DNA from: Volvox africanus
Taxonomy: Eukaryota; Chlorophyta; Chlorophyceae; Chlamydomonadales; Volvocaceae
Length of the DNA stretch: 64,000 nt
Assembly (NCBI GenBank): GCA_030268105.1
Contig: BSDZ01000103.1
Coordinates: 2,050,501 to 2,114,500, forward strand
Reading direction: 5' to 3'
The position numbers and the translations under genes are program-made. Numbering within the stretch: position 1 is the first letter of the stretch; the number at the start of each line of letters is the position of its first letter. The notes beneath the pieces are model-generated. The model did no database searches, was not told the origin of the DNA, and worked only from the letters and a program-made list of their open reading frames with translations. Shown piece by piece: positions 49,135 to 62,354 of the stretch.

Positions 49135-50834
49135 GATAATGTCCACCTCTGGTTTGGAGTCCTTGTTGAGTCTTTTCTGTCCTCGATGACTCTGTTCTGT
49201 TCCATGTTTCCTTGCTTCACCGGACCTTCCCCTTGGGCACCCAGCCATACAGACATACACATACAGTAAGGCGCTCTGCTACTATCCCATCCCTCTGCTA
49301 GTATCCGTATCAATGCCACTGCTGCGGTGTGTGCATACACATGTGTGTGCAACAACACTACTGCATCCCTCCATCCTCTCGTCGGATGCCTTCCAGCTTG
49401 CATCGCTTGGATGGATGCTGCCCGTTCTTACAAAGCATGTCCGATGGATGACCATGCATGACGGGCAGGTCGGTAATCAGTAAGGCAGTCATACAACATC
49501 CCGCATCATCCGGTCTTCTGTGTTGTATTACGGTTTGATTATCATCAATGTGTTGGTCTAGGCGACCTAATAAGACAATATGGGAACATAATTAATGCAT
49601 TGCTCTCTCTCTCTCTCTAGATATATATATATGTATTGCTATATGTAGATATATGTATATGTATTGCTATATGTATATATATACATATATTGCTGTAAAT
49701 ATCTGTATATATATCAAAATATATTAATTTTTACATATTTAGCTAGTTCTGCATTTAAGAATCCATGAAATTGGGTTTCTTGGTCTCATGCTGCCAGCTG
49801 TATCAATAATGCGCCAACCAATGAACGTTTGACTCAACCCGAGGAACGTGGGTAATGAGCATTGTAATAAATGGCATGACTTGTTCAGTAATAATATTTG
49901 TTGTATGGTTGGTACCTCAATGTTGGCATGAACGACGCAAAGTGTGAGAATTGCGACGACCACAGTGGTTAGTCGGCAACCCAATATTGATATTCGGCCA
50001 TTATATTACATAAATACCGGGAAGGCTTGATAATACTGCATGCGAATATCTGTGATACGTTGCTAGGGTTCATCACACTCACAAATCGATGATCTGGTGT
50101 GAGATGTACTGCATATGGGTATCACAAGTATAATATGTGCGAGGACGGCTGAATAGCTTAAGCTTTTACGAGCTCAAATCGGATTATCTTTGATATTATC
50201 ATATTGAACTATATTACACTGTGATTGGCCCGAGCCAAGCCTGAGCATTATGAGCCTGTTAGATGATGATCGCCGAATGGTTAGGTTCTGATAACCGAAT
50301 GCACCACATCGCATCTAATGGACTATAAGTTGTAACCTTTTTGCTCCTGAAGACTTACACTGCCTCTGAGATTGCATCCGGATGCTTGATCTATTTTGTG
50401 AGCATTCGGCATTTGGCACTTAACGCTTAGACCTGCAGATAAGTGCATGAGTGGTGAAGACGGTTTTAGGGTTACCCTCATCAATATCCATACCTGGCTT
50501 ATTAGCAGCATCCCATGCAGTCCACTACGGCATGGGTGTCCAAGAAGGATGCACAGGTTCAGGAAGTAGCCATGGTAAGGGCGCCCTGGCCCTACCTAAT
50601 AGACACGGTGTGCGTGCGTGCATGTAAGTGTGTTTGTTTGTTTGTGTTTGTTTGTGTGTGTGTATGTGTGTATGTGTGTTTGTTTGTGTTTGTTTGTGTG
50701 TGTATGTGTGTTTGTTTGTGTGTTTGTTTGTGTTTGTTTGTGTTTGTTTGTGTGGTTGGTTAGGAATCGCTGTGGTGTGCTCACCTCACACGGTAATGTG
50801 CTTGGAATAGATTTAGGTGGTCCTTCTGTGAGTA

Positions 50835-50907
50835 GGCCGTTTAGCTCAGTGGATAGAGCGTGTCCTTCCTAAGGTCAAGGTCCAAGGTTCGACCCCTTGA
50901 ACGGTCG
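50835..50907 (+). tRNA. tRNA-Arg(CCT), unit 16
   Basis: Identical to unit 1; full 5' flank. Confidence 0.95.
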
Positions 50908-51341
50908 TCGAGACTGTTTCATGTTGGGTAATGAGTGTGTTGGTGTGTGCTGGAGAACGCTCTAGGGCCCATCTAGGTGAACCATTTTCAGGTTGGTAGC
51001 TAGGGTAGCTAGCTATAACTTAACTCATCCAGGTCGCAATCAATCGAATGGGCATCAGCTGGACAGCTCTGTTGTGACACATGCCACCGGGCATATGCAT
51101 GCCCAAGAGTCAGAACAGTGGAGGATGAGGATGTGGATGGCTCTGGAGGGATAGATATGTTGCCTCAGAGTTGTTGGAGAGCTTTTCTCGCAAGCTTTAC
51201 TACTGAGCGCCCCCTTCTTTGAGTGCGGTGTCCACGTTGTGTGCAAGTGCATTGCGTGAGCAAGTGGCCGTGGCCGCTAAGAGGCACACACCCACACACA
51301 CAGCAGAGGCACATCATACCCACGCTAGAATAGACGATTCC

Positions 51342-51439
51342 TGTGGGTGGAGGGTGTCGAACCCTCGACCTTAGGATTGCCCAAGTCACAGTGGTTTGGA
51401 GCTATGAGACCTACGCGCTAACCACTGCGCCACACCCAC
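51342..51439 (-). tRNA. tRNA-Met(CAT) with intron, unit 16
   Basis: Exons intact; second intron type; T4 interrupted. Confidence 0.93.
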
Positions 51440-51815
51440 CGTGCAGGTAGGGGACTATCGCACAATCCCACTCTGCAAAACTACGTTGCTAGCACAATCA
51501 AGTCGGTCCGTGGCGCGTTCCGTTTGTGTCCTCCATCTCATCGTCACGCCTATCCATCTAGCTGGATATATAGCAAAGCAGAAGGGGTGTTTCATGTGTT
51601 GGTATCAACTTCCCTGCTGCCACCACAAATGAACTACGGACAAGCATGTTGCATGGCCTGATATATTCTTTGAGCAAGTCCGTACTATACTACTGCGCTC
51701 ACTGGTGTTAGGTGGGGTCAGTTACCAGCTTAAACATGGTGAGGCAGGCTTTGCACCAGTTTTCACATGCACGCAGGATTTCTGTGCGTGGGTGGCATGG
51801 CTTTTCGTTGGTGTA

Positions 51816-51882
<67 letters not shown>

Positions 51883-52243
51883 GTTTGTAGGATAGGGCGG
51901 TACATCACCCGTGGCCACTAACCTGGCAGTCCCTACCTTCCCCGGTGTTTCGGGGCACCCTCATCCAGTCTCCCACGCCAACTTCTCCGAAATCAGTGGT
52001 TTTCCCAGGTTCAGCACCCACCACCAGCATCCAGCGGAATCTGCCGAATCAACTAAGGCGTCAACTCCGCTACTGGTCAGCTCGCAGTTCACTTTAATTG
52101 GGGTCGTCACCGTCCATCGACATGGGGGCACCCTGCCCTTTACTTTAGGGTCTTTGGTCTTTATGTGTATGTGTATGTGTATGTGTGGGGCTGAATATAG
52201 ATTGGGTGCGGTCGGGAACATCTTTTGAACAGCTCCGAGTAAA

Positions 52244-52316
52244 GCTCGGTTAGCTCAGTCGGTAGAGCGTACGGCTGTTAACCGTAAGGTCGACAGTTCG
52301 AACCTGTCATTGAGCG
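52244..52316 (+). tRNA. tRNA-Asn(GTT), unit 16
   Basis: C68 to T allele (G5-U68). Confidence 0.95.
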
Positions 52317-52325
52317 CGGATGTGA

Positions 52326-52425
52326 GGGGTCGTAGCTCAAATGGTAGAGCGCCCGCTTAGCATGCGAAGCTGAGCGCCGCAGAACAATGTGCGGGAGGTA
52401 GGGGGATCGATGCCCTCCGACTCCA
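52326..52425 (+). tRNA. tRNA-Ala(AGC) with intron, unit 16
   Basis: Intact; T loop ATCGATG. Confidence 0.95.
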
Positions 52426-54125
52426 GATAATGTCCACCTCTGGTTTGGAGTCCTTGTTGAGTCTTTTCTGTCCTCGATGACTCTGTTCTGTTCCATGTTT
52501 CCTTGCTTCACCGGACCTTCCCCTTGGGCACCCAGCCATACAGACATACACATACAGTAAGGCGCTCTGCTACTATCCCATCCCTCTGCTAGTATCCGTA
52601 TCAATGCCACTGCTGCGGTGTGTGCATACACATGTGTGTGCAACAACACTACTGCATCCCTCCATCCTCTCGTCGGATGCCTTCCAGCTTGCATCGCTTG
52701 GATGGATGCTGCCCGTTCTTACAAAGCATGTCCGATGGATGACCATGCATGACGGGCAGGTCGGTAATCAGTAAGGCAGTCATACAACATCCCGCATCAT
52801 CCGGTCTTCTGTGTTGTATTACGGTTTGATTATCATCAATGTGTTGGTCTAGGCGACCTAATAAGACAATATGGGAACATAATTAATGCATTGCTCTCTC
52901 TCTCTCTCTAGATATATATATATGTATTGCTATATGTAGATATATGTATATGTATTGCTATATGTATATATATACATATATTGCTGTAAATATCTGTATA
53001 TATATCAAAATATATTAATTTTTACATATTTAGCTAGTTCTGCATTTAAGAATCCATGAAATTGGATTTCTTGGTCTCATGCTGCCAGCTGTATCAATAA
53101 TGCGCCAACCAATGAACGTTTGACTCAACCCGAGGAACGTGGGTAATGAGCATTGTAATAAATGGCATGACTTGTTCAGTAATAATATTTGTTGTATGGT
53201 TGGTACCTCAATGTTGGCATGAACGACGCAAAGTGTGAGAATTGCGACGACCACAGTGGTTAGTCGGCAACCCAATATTGATATTCGGCCATTATATTAC
53301 ATAAATACCGGGAAGGCTTGATAATACTGCATGCGAATATCTGTGATACGTTGCTAGGGTTCATCACACTCACAAATCGATGATCTGGTGTGAGATGTAC
53401 TGCATATGGGTATCACAAGTATAATATGTGCGAGGACGGCTGAATAGCTTAAGCTTTTACGAGCTCAAATCGGATTATCTTTGATATTATCATATTGAAC
53501 TATATTACACTGTGATTGGCCCGAGCCAAGCCTGAGCATTATGAGCCTGTTAGATGATGATCGCCGAATGGTTAGGTTCTGATAACCGAATGCACCACAT
53601 CGCATCTAATGGACTATAAGTTGTAACCTTTTTGCTCCTGAAGACTTACACTGCCTCTGAGATTGCATCCGGATGCTTGATCTATTTTGTGAGCATTCGG
53701 CATTTGGCACTTAACGCTTAGACCTGCAGATAAGTGCATGAGTGGTGAAGACGGTTTTAGGGTTACCCTCATCAATATCCATACCTGGCTTATTAGCAGC
53801 ATCCCATGCAGTCCACTACGGCATGGGTGTCCAAGAAGGATGCACAGGTTCAGGAAGTAGCCATGGTAAGGGCGCCCTGGCCCTACCTAATAGACACGGT
53901 GTGCGTGCGTGCATGTAAGTGTGTTTGTTTGTTTGTGTTTGTTTGTGTGTGTGTATGTGTGTATGTGTGTTTGTTTGTGTTTGTTTGTGTGTGTATGTGT
54001 GTTTGTTTGTGTGTTTGTTTGTGTTTGTTTGTGTTTGTTTGTGTGGTTGGTTAGGAATCGCTGTGGTGTGCTCACCTCACACGGTAATGTGGTTGGAATA
54101 GATTTAGGTGGTCCTTCTGTGAGTA

Positions 54126-54198
54126 GGCCGTTTAGCTCAGTGGATAGAGCGTGTCCTTCCTAAGGTCAAGGTCCAAGGTTCGACCCCTTGAACGGTCG
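54126..54198 (+). tRNA. tRNA-Arg(CCT), unit 17
   Basis: Identical to unit 1; full 5' flank with one private change (GTGGTTGGAATAG). Confidence 0.95.
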
Positions 54199-54632
54199 TC
54201 GAGACTGTTTCATGTTGGGTAATGAGTGTGTTGGTGTGTGCTGGAGAACGCTCTAGGGCCCATCTAGGTGAACCATTTTCAGGTTGGTAGCTAGGGTAGC
54301 TAGCTATAACTTAACTCATCCAGGTCGCAATCAATCGAATGGGCATCAGCTGGACAGCTCTGTTGTGACACATGCCACCGGGCATATGCATGCCCAAGAG
54401 TCAGAACAGTGGAGGATGAGGATGTGGATGGCTCTGGAGGGATAGATATGTTGCCTCAGAGTTGTTGGAGAGCTTTTCTCGCAAGCTTTACTACTGAGCG
54501 CCCCCTTCTTTGAGTGCGGTGTCCACGTTGTGTGCAAGTGCATTGCGTGAGCAAGTGGCCGTGGCCGCTAAGAGGCACACACCCACACACACAGCAGAGG
54601 CACATCATACCCACGCTAGAATAGACGATTCC

Positions 54633-54730
54633 TGTGGGTGGAGGGTGTCGAACCCTCGACCTTAGGATTGCCCAAGTCACAGTGGTTTGGAGCTATGAGA
54701 CCTACGCGCTAACCACTGCGCCACACCCAC
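54633..54730 (-). tRNA. tRNA-Met(CAT) with intron, unit 17
   Basis: Exons intact; second intron type; T4 interrupted. Confidence 0.93.
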
Positions 54731-55101
54731 CGTGCAGATAGGGCACTATCGCACAATCCCACTCTGCAAAACTACGTTGCTAGCACAATCAAGTCGGTCC
54801 GTGGCGCGTTCCGTTTGTGTCCTCCATCTCATCGTCACGCCTATCCATCTAGCTGGATATATAGCAAAGCAGAAGGGGTGTTTCATGTGTTGGTATCAAC
54901 TTCCCTGCTGCCACCACAAATGAACTACGGACAAGCATGTTGCATGGCCTGATATATTCTTTGAGCAAGTCCGTACTATACTACTGCGCTCACTGGTGTT
55001 AGGTGGGGTCAGTTACCAGCTTAAACATGGTGAGGCAGGCTTTGCACCAGTTTTCACATGCACGCAGGATTTCTGTGCGTGGGTGGCATGGCTTTTCGTT
55101 G

Positions 55102-55173
<72 letters not shown>

Positions 55174-55534
55174 GTTTGTAGGATAGGGCGGTACATCACC
55201 CGTGGCCACTAACCTGGCAGTCCCTACCTTCCCCGGTGTTTCGGGGCACCCTCATCCAGTCTCCCACGCCAACTTCTCCGAAATCAGTGGTTTTCCCAGG
55301 TTCAGCACCCACCACCATCATCCAGCGGAATCTGCCGAATCAACTAAGGCGTCAACTCCGCTACTGGTCAGCTCGCAGTTCACTTTAATTGGGGTCGTCA
55401 CCGTCCATCGACATGGGGGCACCCTGCCCTTTACTTTAGGGTCTTTGGTCTTTATGTGTATGTGTATGTGTATGTGTGGGGCTGAATATAGATTGGGTGC
55501 GGTCGGGAACATCTTTTGAACAGCTCCGAGTAAA

Positions 55535-55607
55535 GCTCGGTTAGCTCAGTCGGTAGAGCGTACGGCTGTTAACCGTAAGGTCGACAGTTCGAACCTGTCA
55601 TTGAGCG
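55535..55607 (+). tRNA. tRNA-Asn(GTT), unit 17
   Basis: C68 to T allele (G5-U68). Confidence 0.95.
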
Positions 55608-55616
55608 CGGATGTGA

Positions 55617-55716
55617 GGGGTCGTAGCTCAAATGGTAGAGCGCCCGCTTAGCATGCGAAGCTGAGCGCCGCAGAACAATGTGCGGGAGGTAGGGGGATCG
55701 ATGCCCTCCGACTCCA
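55617..55716 (+). tRNA. tRNA-Ala(AGC) with intron, unit 17
   Basis: Intact; T loop ATCGATG. Last intact Ala before the right end of the array. Confidence 0.95.
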
Positions 55717-57426
55717 GATAATGTCCACCTCTGGTTTGGAGTCCTTGTTGAGTCTTTTCTGTCCTCGATGACTCTGTTCTGTTCCATGTTTCCTTGCTTC
55801 ACCGGACCTTCCCCTTGGGCACCCAGCCATACAGACATACACATACAGTAAGGCGCTCTGCTACTATCCCATCCCTCTGCTAGTATCCGTATCAATGCCA
55901 CTGCTGCGGTGTGTGCATACACATGTGTGTGCAACAACACTACTGCATCCCTCCATCCTCTCGTCGGATGCCTTCCAGCTTGCATCGCTTGGATGGATGC
56001 TGCCCGTTCTTACAAAGCATGTCCGATGGATGACCATGCATGACGGGCAGGTCGGTAATCAGTAAGGCAGTCATACAACATCCCGCATCATCCGGTCTTC
56101 TGTGTTGTATTACGGTTTGATTATCATCAATGTGTTGGTCTAGGCGACCTAATAAGACAATATGGGAACATAATTAATGCATTGCTCTCTCTCTCTCTCT
56201 AGATATATATATGTATTGCTATATGTAGATATATGTATATGTATTGCTATATGTATATATATACATATATTGCTGTAAATATCTGTATATATATCAAAAT
56301 ATATTAATTTTTACATATTTAGCTAGTTCTGCATTTAAGAATCCATGAAATTGGATTTCTTGGTCTCATGCTGCCAGCTGTATCAATAATGCGCCAACCA
56401 ATGAACGTTTGACTCAACCCGAGGAACGTGGGTAATGAGCATTGTAATAAATGGCATGACTTGTTCAGTAATAATATTTGTTGTATGGTTGGTACCTCAA
56501 TGTTGGCATGAACGACGCAAAGTGTGAGAATTGCGACGACCACAGTGGTTAGTCGGCAACCCAATATTGATATTCGGCCATTATATTACATAAATACCGG
56601 GAAGGCTTGATAATACTGCATGCGAATATCTGTGATACGTTGCTAGGGTTCATCACACTCACAAATCGATGATCTGGTGTGAGATGTACTGCATATGGGT
56701 ATCACAAGTATAATATGTGCGAGGACGGCTGAATAGCTTAAGCTTTTACGAGCTCAAATCGGATTATCTTTGATATTATCATATTGAACTATATTACACT
56801 GTGATTGGCCCGAGCCAAGCCTGAGCATTATGAGCCTGTTAGATGATGATCGCCGAATGGTTAGGTTCTGATAACCGAATGCACCACATCGCATCTAATG
56901 GACTATAAGTTGTAACCTTTTTGCTCCTGAAGACTTACACTGCCTCTGAGATTGCATCCGGATGCTTGATCTATTTTGTGAGCATTCGGCATTTGGCACT
57001 TAACGCTTAGACCTGCAGATAAGTGCATGAGTGGTGAAGACGGTTTTAGGGTTACCCTCATCAATATCCATACCTGGCTTATTAGCAGCATCCCATGCAG
57101 TCCACTACGGCATGGGTGTCCAAGAAGGATGCACAGGTTCAGGAAGTAGCCATGGTAAGGGCGCCCTGGCCCTACCTAATAGACACGGTGTGCGTGCGTG
57201 CATGTAAGTGTGTTTGTTTGTTTGTGTTTGTTTGTGTGTGTGTATGTGTGTATGTGTGTTTGTTTGTGTTTGTTTGTGTGTGTATGTGTGTTTGTTTGTG
57301 TGTTTGTTTGTGTTTGTTTGTGTGTTTGTTTGTGTTTGTTTGTGTGGTTGGTTAGGAATCGCTGTGGTGTGCTCACCTCACACAGTAATGTGCTTGGAAT
57401 AGATTTAGGTGGTCCTTCTGTGAGTA

Positions 57427-57499
57427 GGCCGTTTAGCTCAGTGGATAGAGCGTGTCCTTCCTAAGGTCAAGGTCCAAGGTTCGGCCCCTTGAACGGTCG
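57427..57499 (+). tRNA. tRNA-Arg(CCT), T-loop variant, unit 18
   Basis: T loop TTCGGCC instead of TTCGACC: A58 to G. A58 forms the conserved reverse-Hoogsteen pair with T54, is the m1A58 site, and is part of the B box. Likely poorly transcribed or folded. Confidence 0.8.
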
Positions 57500-57933
57500 T
57501 CGAGACTGTTTCATGTTGGATAATGAGTGTGTTGGTGTGTGCTGGAGAACGCTCTAGGGCCCATCTAGGTGAACCATTTTCAGGTTGGTAGCTAGGGTAG
57601 CTAGCTATAACTTAACTCATCCAGGTCGCAATCAATCGAATGGGCATCAGCTGGACAGCTCTGTTGTGACACATGCCACCGGGCATATGCATGCCCAAGA
57701 GTCAGAACAGTGGAGGATGAGGATGTGGATGGCTCTGGAGGGATAGATATGTTGCCTCAGAGTTGTTGGAGAGCTTTTCTCGCAAGCTTTACTACTGAGC
57801 GCCCCCTTCTTTGAGTGCGGTGTCCACGTTGTGTGCAAGTGCATTGCGTGAGCAAGTGGCCGTGGCCGCTAAGAGGCACACACCCACACACACAGCAGAG
57901 GCACATCATACCCACGCTAGAATAGACGATTCC

Positions 57934-58031
57934 TGTGGGTGGAGGGTGTCGAACCCTCGACCTTAGGATTGCCCAAGTCACAGTGGTTTGGAGCTATGAG
58001 ATCTACGCGCTGACCACTGCGCCACACCCAC
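57934..58031 (-). tRNA. tRNA-Met(CAT) with intron, anticodon-stem variant, unit 18
   Basis: G30 to A (A30-C40 mismatch, as unit 12) plus a D-loop change AGTGGTTA to AGTGGTCA. T4 interrupted. Confidence 0.78.
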
Positions 58032-58407
58032 CGTGCAGATAGGGCACTATCGCACAATCCCACTCTGCAAAACTACGTTGCTAGCACAATCAAGTCGGTC
58101 CGTGGCGCGTTCCGTTTGTGTCCTCCATCTCATCGTCACGCCTATCCATCTAGCTGGATATATAGCAAAGCAGAAGGGGTGTTTCATGTGTTGGTATCAA
58201 CTTCCCTGCTGCCACCACAAATGAACTACGGACAAGCATGTTGCATGGCCTGATATATTCTTTGAGCAAGTCCGTACTATACTACTGCGCTCACTGGTGT
58301 TAGGTGGGGTCAGTTACCAGCTTAAACATGGTGAGGCAGGCTTTGCACCAGTTTTCACATGCACGCAGGATTTCTGTGCGTGGGTGGCATGGCTTTTCGT
58401 TGGTGTA

Positions 58408-58498
<91 letters not shown>

Positions 58499-58859
58499 GT
58501 TTGTAGGATAGGGCGGTACATCACCCGTGGCCACTAACCTGGCAGTCCCTACCTTCCCCGGTGTTTCGGGGCACCCTCATCCAGTCTCCCACGCCAACTT
58601 CTCCGAAATCAGTGGTTTTCCCAGGTTCAGCACCCACCACCAGCATCCAGCGGAATCTGCCGAATCAACTAAGGCGTCAACTCCGCTACTGGTCAGCTCG
58701 CAGTTCACTTTAATTGGGGTCGTCACCGTCCATCGACATGGGGGCACCCTGCCCTTTACTTTAGGGTCTTTGGTCTTTATGTGTATGTGTATGTGTATGT
58801 GTGGGGCTGAATATAGATTGGGTGCGGTCGGGAACATCTTTTGAACAGCTCCGAGTAAA

Positions 58860-58932
58860 GCTCGGTTAGCTCAGTCGGTAGAGCGTACGGCTGTTAACCG
58901 TAAGATCGACAGTTCGAACCTGTCATCGAGCG
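58860..58932 (+). tRNA. tRNA-Asn(GTT), variable-loop variant, unit 18
   Basis: The variable region is AGATC instead of AGGTC; all stems are intact. Probably functional. Confidence 0.92.
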
Positions 58933-58941
58933 CGGATGTGA

Positions 58942-59035
58942 GGGGTCGTAGCTCAAATGGTAGAGCGCCCGCTTAGCATGCGAAGCTGAGCGCCGCAGAA
59001 CAATGTGCGGGAGGTAGGGGGATCGACCGACTCCA
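58942..59035 (+). pseudogene. tRNA-Ala(AGC) pseudogene, T arm deleted, unit 18
   Basis: Six bases are missing from the T arm: GGGGGATCGA is followed directly by CCGACTCCA, removing the end of the T loop and most of the 3' T stem. The B box is lost and no T helix can form. The intron, anticodon and acceptor remain. Confidence 0.9.
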
Positions 59036-60745
59036 GATAATGTCCACCTCTGGTTTGGAGTCCTTGTTGAGTCTTTTCTGTCCTCGATGACTCTGTTCTG
59101 TTCCATGTTTCCTTGCTTCACCGGACCTTCCCCTTGGGCACCCAGCCATACAGACATACACATACAGTAAGGCGCTCTGCTACTATCCCATCCCTCTGCT
59201 AGTATCCGTATCAATGCCACTGCTGCGGTGTGTGCATACACATGTGTGTGCAACAACACTACTGCATCCCTCCATCCTCTCGTCGGATGCCTTCCAGCTT
59301 GCATCGCTTGGATGGATGCTGCCCGTTCTTACAAAGCATGTCCGATGGATGACCATGCATGACGGGCAGGTCGGTAATCAGTAAGGCAGTCATACAACAT
59401 CCCGCATCATCCGGTCTTCTGTGTTGTATTACGGTTTGATTATCATCAATGTGTTGGTCTAGGCGACCTAATAAGACAATATGGGAACATAATTAATGCA
59501 TTGCTCTCTCTCTCTCTCTAGATATATATATGTATTGCTATATGTAGATATATGTATATGTATTGCTATATGTATATATATACATATATTGCTGTAAATA
59601 TCTGTATATATATCAAAATATATTAATTTTTACATATTTAGCTAGTTCTGCATTTAAGAATCCATGAAATTGGATTTCTTGGTCTCATGCTGCCAGCTGT
59701 ATCAATAATGCGCCAACCAATGAACGTTTGACTCAACCCGAGGAACGTGGGTAATGAGCATTGTAATAAATGGCATGACTTGTTCAGTAATAATATTTGT
59801 TGTATGGTTGGTACCTCAATGTTGGCATGAACGACGCAAAGTGTGAGAATTGCGACGACCACAGTGGTTAGTCGGCAACCCAATATTGATATTCGGCCAT
59901 TATATTACATAAATACCGGGAAGGCTTGATAATACTGCATGCGAATATCTGTGATACGTTGCTAGGGTTCATCACACTCACAAATCGATGATCTGGTGTG
60001 AGATGTACTGCATATGGGTATCACAAGTATAATATGTGCGAGGACGGCTGAATAGCTTAAGCTTTTACGAGCTCAAATCGGATTATCTTTGATATTATCA
60101 TATTGAACTATATTACACTGTGATTGGCCCGAGCCAAGCCTGAGCATTATGAGCCTGTTAGATGATGATCGCCGAATGGTTAGGTTCTGATAACCGAATG
60201 CACCACATCGCATCTAATGGACTATAAGTTGTAACCTTTTTGCTCCTGAAGACTTACACTGCCTCTGAGATTGCATCCGGATGCTTGATCTATTTTGTGA
60301 GCATTCGGCATTTGGCACTTAACGCTTAGACCTGCAGATAAGTGCATGAGTGGTGAAGACGGTTTTAGGGTTACCCTCATCAATATCCATACCTGGCTTA
60401 TTAGCAGCATCCCATGCAGTCCACTACGGCATGGGTGTCCAAGAAGGATGCACAGGTTCAGGAAGTAGCCATGGTAAGGGCGCCCTGGCCCTACCTAATA
60501 GACACGGTGTGCGTGCGTGCATGTAAGTGTGTTTGTTTGTTTGTGTTTGTTTGTGTGTGTGTATGTGTGTATGTGTGTTTGTTTGTGTTTGTTTGTGTGT
60601 GTATGTGTGTTTGTTTGTGTGTTTGTTTGTGTTTGTTTGTGTGTTTGTTTGTGTTTGTTTGTGTGGTTGGTTAGGAATCGCTGTGGTGTGCTCACCTCAC
60701 ACAGTAATGTGCTTGGAATAGATTTAGGTGGTCCTTCTGTGAGTA

Positions 60746-60818
60746 GGCCGTTTAGCTCAGTGGATAGAGCGTGTCCTTCCTAAGGTCAAGGTCCAAGGTT
60801 CGGCCCCTTGAACGGTCG
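60746..60818 (+). tRNA. tRNA-Arg(CCT), T-loop variant, unit 19
   Basis: Same A58G change as unit 18. Confidence 0.8.
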
Positions 60819-61252
60819 TCGAGACTGTTTCATGTTGGATAATGAGTGTGTTGGTGTGTGCTGGAGAACGCTCTAGGGCCCATCTAGGTGAACCATTTTC
60901 AGGTTGGTAGCTAGGGTAGCTAGCTATAACTTAACTCATCCAGGTCGCAATCAATCGAATGGGCATCAGCTGGACAGCTCTGTTGTGACACATGCCACCG
61001 GGCATATGCATGCCCAAGAGTCAGAACAGTGGAGGATGAGGATGTGGATGGCTCTGGAGGGATAGATATGTTGCCTCAGAGTTGTTGGAGAGCTTTTCTC
61101 GCAAGCTTTACTACTGAGCGCCCCCTTCTTTGAGTGCGGTGTCCACGTTGTGTGCAAGTGCATTGCGTGAGCAAGTGGCCGTGGCCGCTAAGAGGCACAC
61201 ACCCACACACACAGCAGAGGCACATCATACCCACGCTAGAATAGACGATTCC

Positions 61253-61350
61253 TGTGGGTGGAGGGTGTCGAACCCTCGACCTTAGGATTGCCCAAGTCAC
61301 AGTGGTTTGGAGCTATGAGATCTACGCGCTGACCACTGCGCCACACCCAC
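61253..61350 (-). tRNA. tRNA-Met(CAT) with intron, anticodon-stem variant, unit 19
   Basis: Same A30-C40 mismatch and D-loop change as unit 18; T4 interrupted. Confidence 0.78.
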
Positions 61351-61726
61351 CGTGCAGATAGGGCACTATCGCACAATCCCACTCTGCAAAACTACGTTGC
61401 TAGCACAATCAAGTCGGTCCGTGGCGCGTTCCGTTTGTGTCCTCCATCTCATCGTCACGCCTATCCATCTAGCTGGATATATAGCAAAGCAGAAGGGGTG
61501 TTTCATGTGTTGGTATCAACTTCCCTGCTGCCACCACAAATGAACTACGGACAAGCATGTTGCATGGCCTGATATATTCTTTGAGCAAGTCCGTACTATA
61601 CTACTGCGCTCACTGGTGTTAGGTGGGGTCAGTTACCAGCTTAAACATGGTGAGGCAGGCTTTGCACCAGTTTTCACATGCACGCAGGATTTCTGTGCGT
61701 GGGTGGCATGGCTTTTCGTTGGTGTA

Positions 61727-61817
<91 letters not shown>

Positions 61818-62178
61818 GTTTGTAGGATAGGGCGGTACATCACCCGTGGCCACTAACCTGGCAGTCCCTACCTTCCCCGGTGTTTCGGGGCACCCTCATC
61901 CAGTCTCCCACGCCAACTTCTCCGAAATCAGTGGTTTTCCCAGGTTCAGCACCCACCACCAGCATCCAGCGGAATCTGCCGAATCAACTAAGGCGTCAAC
62001 TCCGCTACTGGTCAGCTCGCAGTTCACTTTAATTGGGGTCGTCACCGTCCATCGACATGGGGGCACCCTGCCCTTTACTTTAGGGTCTTTGGTCTTTATG
62101 TGTATGTGTATGTGTATGTGTGGGGCTGAATATAGATTGGGTGCGGTCGGGAACATCTTTTGAACAGCTCCGAGTAAA

Positions 62179-62251
62179 GCTCGGTTAGCTCAGTCGGTAG
62201 AGCGTACGGCTGTTAACCGTAAGATCGACAGTTCGAACCTGTCATCGAGCG
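62179..62251 (+). tRNA. tRNA-Asn(GTT), variable-loop variant, unit 19
   Basis: AGATC variable loop as in unit 18; stems intact. Confidence 0.92.
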
Positions 62252-62260
62252 CGGATGTGA

Positions 62261-62354
62261 GGGGTCGTAGCTCAAATGGTAGAGCGCCCGCTTAGCATGC
62301 GAAGCTGAGCGCCGCAGAACAATGTGCGGGAGGTAGGGGGATCGACCGACTCCA
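62261..62354 (+). pseudogene. tRNA-Ala(AGC) pseudogene, T arm deleted, unit 19
   Basis: Same 6-base deletion as unit 18. Confidence 0.9.

Larger units (their letters stand above)
49135..52425 (+). repeat. array unit 16 (3291 bp)
   Basis: Hexamer tract 51811-51882 (12 copies). Has GGGTTTC near 49773 where units 14, 15, 17, 18 and 19 have GGATTTC. Confidence 0.97.
52426..55716 (+). repeat. array unit 17 (3291 bp)
   Basis: Hexamer tract 55102-55173 (12 copies, first one GTGTGT as in unit 9). It has CACCATCATCC, the left-block form, between right-block neighbours. Confidence 0.97.
55717..59035 (+). repeat. array unit 18 (3319 bp)
   Basis: Same length as unit 19 and the same variants throughout. 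Hexamer tract 58403-58498 (16 copies). All four tRNA genes carry changes. Confidence 0.97.
59036..62354 (+). repeat. array unit 19 (3319 bp)
   Basis: Apparent exact duplicate of unit 18. Hexamer tract 61722-61817 (16 copies). Last complete unit. Confidence 0.97.
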
